DNA of 64,000 bases from Hungatella sp. (GTDB taxonomy: Bacteria; Bacillota; Clostridia; Lachnospirales; Lachnospiraceae), in assembly GCA_022792815.1 (NCBI GenBank), contig JAAWBS010000051.1, forward strand, positions 62,001 to 126,000. Direction: 5' to 3'. The notes beneath the pieces are model-generated. The model ran no database searches. It worked only from the letters and a program-made list of their open reading frames with translations, and was not told the DNA's origin. Both the position numbers and the translations under genes were made by a program. This document shows positions 62,299-64,000 of the stretch, in pieces (positions within the stretch are counted from its first letter, which is position 1; the number at the start of each line of letters is the position of its first letter).

Positions 62299-63336
62299 TT
62301 ACTTGGAATAACTGGTCACCCTCCGCTCTCCCGAGCTTGTGGTCTCATAGAAGATCTGTATCTTATCCCCGGGAGCCACTTCTTTCGGGGTGTTGCCTCC
62401 CCAGGTAAACTGGTAGCTGGTTCCGTCACTGGTCTGGACCGTCACACCGGTCGGATCGATGTTGGTGATGCTTCCGGTGACGGAGTTTTGTCCGGAACTG
62501 CCGCCTGTCTGGGAAGCGCCTCCGGGGCTGCTGTTCCCGCCCGGACTAACAGTTCCTCCCGGGCTGGCGCTTCCTCCCGGTCCCACACCGTTCTGATCAG
62601 CAGCCGTACTCCCACTGCCGCCTCCGGGTCCTGTGGTCCCTCCGGATGAGGTACCGGTACCGCCTGCCGTAGGTCCCGCAGGCTTGGTTGTGGTGCTGTT
62701 ATTGTTGGAGGGAGAGGTTCCTCCGGCATTCCCGCTGCCTGTACCGCCTCCCTGGGAGGTCTGATCGGTCTGAGCTTTGGCAGTCTCCGGAGGGGTCTCC
62801 GTCAGATAATCTTTGGACACATAACCTGTATGTCCCTTGTAATTGACTCGAAGCCATCCGTTCTCCGACTGTCCCGTCACCTCCACCTTCTCGTCCTTAG
62901 TGAGTCCTGCCAGCACGTCGGAACTGGTGGAATAGCTGGCACGCACCCGCACCGCCGCCGTGGCGTACATGGTCTTCTTCAGATCCGTCACCTTGTACAC
63001 CTTGGCCGCCGTAGTCTCCGGCTGAGCGGCAGGCCGTGTAGACGGACTCGTCGGAGCCTGAGTCGGAGCCTGGGTCTGCACAGGAGCCTCTGTGGTCTCC
63101 GGCTGCCCCTCCGTAGACTCCGGCGCCGTCTCCATGGCGGGGGAAGTCTCCCCTGTCACAATCTCTATGGTAGTCCCTGAGGAAATCTGTCCTGCCGTCT
63201 CAGAACTGCTCTCCTGGGCTTCTCCTTCCACTGCTCCTGCGCTGGTCCCGTTGATCACGATCCCGTCCCCGTTCCCACAGGCCGTTATCCCGAGGGCAGT
63301 CGCCGCTGCTACCAAAACCATCCATCGTCTCCTCAT
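62299..63336 (-). CDS. SH3-domain lipoprotein with Gly/Ser/Pro/Thr-rich region
   Basis: 345 residues from the ATG at 63336, 6 nt after GGAGG; longer frames to 63420 lack a ribosome site. The signal peptide ends GITACG, a lipobox with an unusual TAC. A Glu/Thr/Ser-rich linker follows, then a bacterial SH3 domain at about 120-185 (MYATAAVRVRASYSTSSDVL, GWLRVNYKGHTGYVSKDYL), a low-complexity stretch of about 100 residues rich in GGTG, GPGG and SPGG, and a C-terminal beta domain (SITNIDPTGVTVQTSDGTSY). It probably binds peptidoglycan at the surface. Confidence 0.82.
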   Translation of the reverse strand: MRRRWMVLVAAATALGITACGNGDGIVINGTSAGAVEGEAQESSSETAGQISSGTTIEIVTGETSPAMETAPESTEGQPETTEAPVQTQAPTQAPTSPSTRPAAQPETTAAKVYKVTDLKKTMYATAAVRVRASYSTSSDVLAGLTKDEKVEVTGQSENGWLRVNYKGHTGYVSKDYLTETPPETAKAQTDQTSQGGGTGSGNAGGTSPSNNNSTTTKPAGPTAGGTGTSSGGTTGPGGGSGSTAADQNGVGPGGSASPGGTVSPGGNSSPGGASQTGGSSGQNSVTGSITNIDPTGVTVQTSDGTSYQFTWGGNTPKEVAPGDKIQIFYETTSSGERRVTSYSK

Positions 63337-63807
63337 AATCATCCTCCATGTGATCTGCGGCTGCCGAGACAGCCTCAACTGTTCTGCTCTGTTTTCCCTG
63401 TCATGCCTTGTATCATCCATTCTGTCTTTTCATCAATTATACACCACTCTCCGTCGTTTTTCTATTTAAGTTTTTATAACAAAATCCGAATGCTGCCCAT
63501 GGTTTTCTCTGTTTTAGGTCTTGCTTTTTTGTTACAAATTACGTATAATAAAATCAACCAGTATTTTCGTGATCATTGACTTGCAGGTTTCAGCTTGAAG
63601 ATAATACTATCATTTTTTACCGCCTTCGTCAATCTCGGTTAAGATATAATCAAGAATAACCTTTTCCGCTCCTTCTTCTTCCTATCGCTCAAGCCGTCTG
63701 CAATCTCCATCAATTTGTTACATCTCCAATGTAATTATGATACATCCTTCCTTTTATGACAGAACTACTCTCACACTCAAATTCATTACACAAGAAAGGA
63801 CCCTCTT
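63337..63807. promoter_or_regulatory. Divergent intergenic region with three promoter-like pairs
   Basis: Minus strand: TATAAT at 63441-63436 after GTG, near the SH3 gene, and TTGACG-N17-TAGTAT at 63632-63604. Plus strand: TTGCTT-N17-TATAAT at 63521-63549, which would give a leader of about 250 nt for the ArsR-like gene. A nearer TTGTTA at 63714-63719 has a poor -10. There is no ORF in the leader and no clear riboswitch. Confidence 0.45.
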
Positions 63808-64000
63808 ATGGCTGGCAAAGCAAAAGCTCCCATAAAAATCATCGGCGAGAGGGACATCGAGCTGTTCCTCGGCAACCGCAATCACTATGACCACATCGTA
63901 AAGGTGGGGAAAGCCCTCTCCTCCCCCATCCGTCTGGAGATCCTGAATCTGCTGAAAAATACGGCGCTGTCCCTCCAGGAGATCTCGGACATTCTCCATA
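63808..64000 (+). CDS. ArsR-like winged-helix regulator (3' end outside window)
   Basis: 64 codons are visible, from the ATG at 63808, which has AAGAAAGGA upstream. After a basic start (MAGKAKAPIKIIGERDIELF), KVGKALSSPIRLEILNLLKN and LSLQEISDILH form the first helices of an ArsR-type winged helix. Typical members have about 100 or more residues. Ligand and target are unknown because the rest is missing. Confidence 0.75.
   Translation, partial: MAGKAKAPIKIIGERDIELFLGNRNHYDHIVKVGKALSSPIRLEILNLLKNTALSLQEISDILH

Noticed and set aside
62520-62760. Repeat-rich stretch as a possible CRISPR or tandem-repeat locus
   Set aside because: It is in-frame coding sequence for a Gly/Ser/Pro-rich linker; there are no regular repeat-spacer units.

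Overview
The window looks like the chromosome of a gut anaerobe of the Clostridia, most likely a Lachnospiraceae-type Firmicute. The evidence is a complete six-gene Rnf (ferredoxin:NAD+ oxidoreductase) operon in clostridial order, a c-di-AMP receptor of the DarA/PstA type, strong AGGAGG ribosome sites, sigma-A promoters, a lipoprotein/two-permease sugar importer without its own ATPase, and broken members of the AAA-ATPase/DUF1703 family that is multicopy in such genomes. No rRNA operon, complete tRNA or CRISPR array is visible. Most genes are on the minus strand.

Layout. (1) 1-2.6 kb: 3'-truncated DUF5722 glycosidase-like protein and an XRE-Uma2 fusion gene with a large palindrome at its promoter. 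(2) 2.7-19.3 kb: an AT-rich capsule/exopolysaccharide operon of 16 tightly packed genes, read right to left. It starts with an integrase-fold protein whose catalytic residues are gone, then a WecG-type glycosyltransferase, an FdtA/FdtB-like amino-sugar pair, several glycosyltransferases, two acyltransferases, a kinase-methyltransferase fusion, a polymerase, a flippase and a tyrosine phosphatase, and ends in a chimeric membrane glycosyltransferase. The predicted operon promoter lies between 15-bp inverted repeats, the arrangement of an invertible promoter. (3) 19.4-21.8 kb: small hydrophobic peptide, NusG-domain-II protein and a nonsense-broken AAA-ATPase. (4) 22-27.2 kb: rnfCDGEAB. (5) 27.3-29.8 kb: AEC transporter, membrane protein, nitroreductase. 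(6) 29.8-33.05 kb: a compact two-gene unit, HEPN-like protein plus a double P-loop KGGVGR ATPase, behind a consensus promoter; this is the best candidate for an undescribed (defence-like) system. (7) 33-45.6 kb: a uronic-acid-polysaccharide (glycosaminoglycan-like) utilisation locus: membrane-bound AraC sensor, binding protein, two permeases, GH88, a toroid-type enzyme and a heparin-lyase-like surface protein that is out of frame at an 11-G tract. Two near-identical 50-bp palindromes precede the regulator and the binding protein. (8) 45.7-51.9 kb: CapA phosphatase, a second broken AAA-ATPase, aminotransferase, pyridoxal kinase, slipin. (9) 52.1-52.3 kb: a highly structured RNA candidate with a perfect tRNA-like T arm. 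(10) 52.4-64 kb: paired WYL regulators, glycogen phosphorylase, AraC regulator, PstS/WG-repeat lipoprotein, ferredoxin-domain aldo/keto reductase, c-di-AMP receptor, SH3 lipoprotein, start of an ArsR-like regulator.

How it fits together. The organism ferments and conserves energy through Rnf, stores glycogen, scavenges acidic host or plant glycans with a self-regulated locus, and coats itself with an amino-sugar-containing, probably fucosylated and possibly phase-variable polysaccharide. Several loci show signs of switching or decay: a homopolymer tract, inverted repeats around a promoter, two single-stop pseudogenes, a gene fusion and a MITE-like hairpin. All functional assignments are by motif reading, with no database search.
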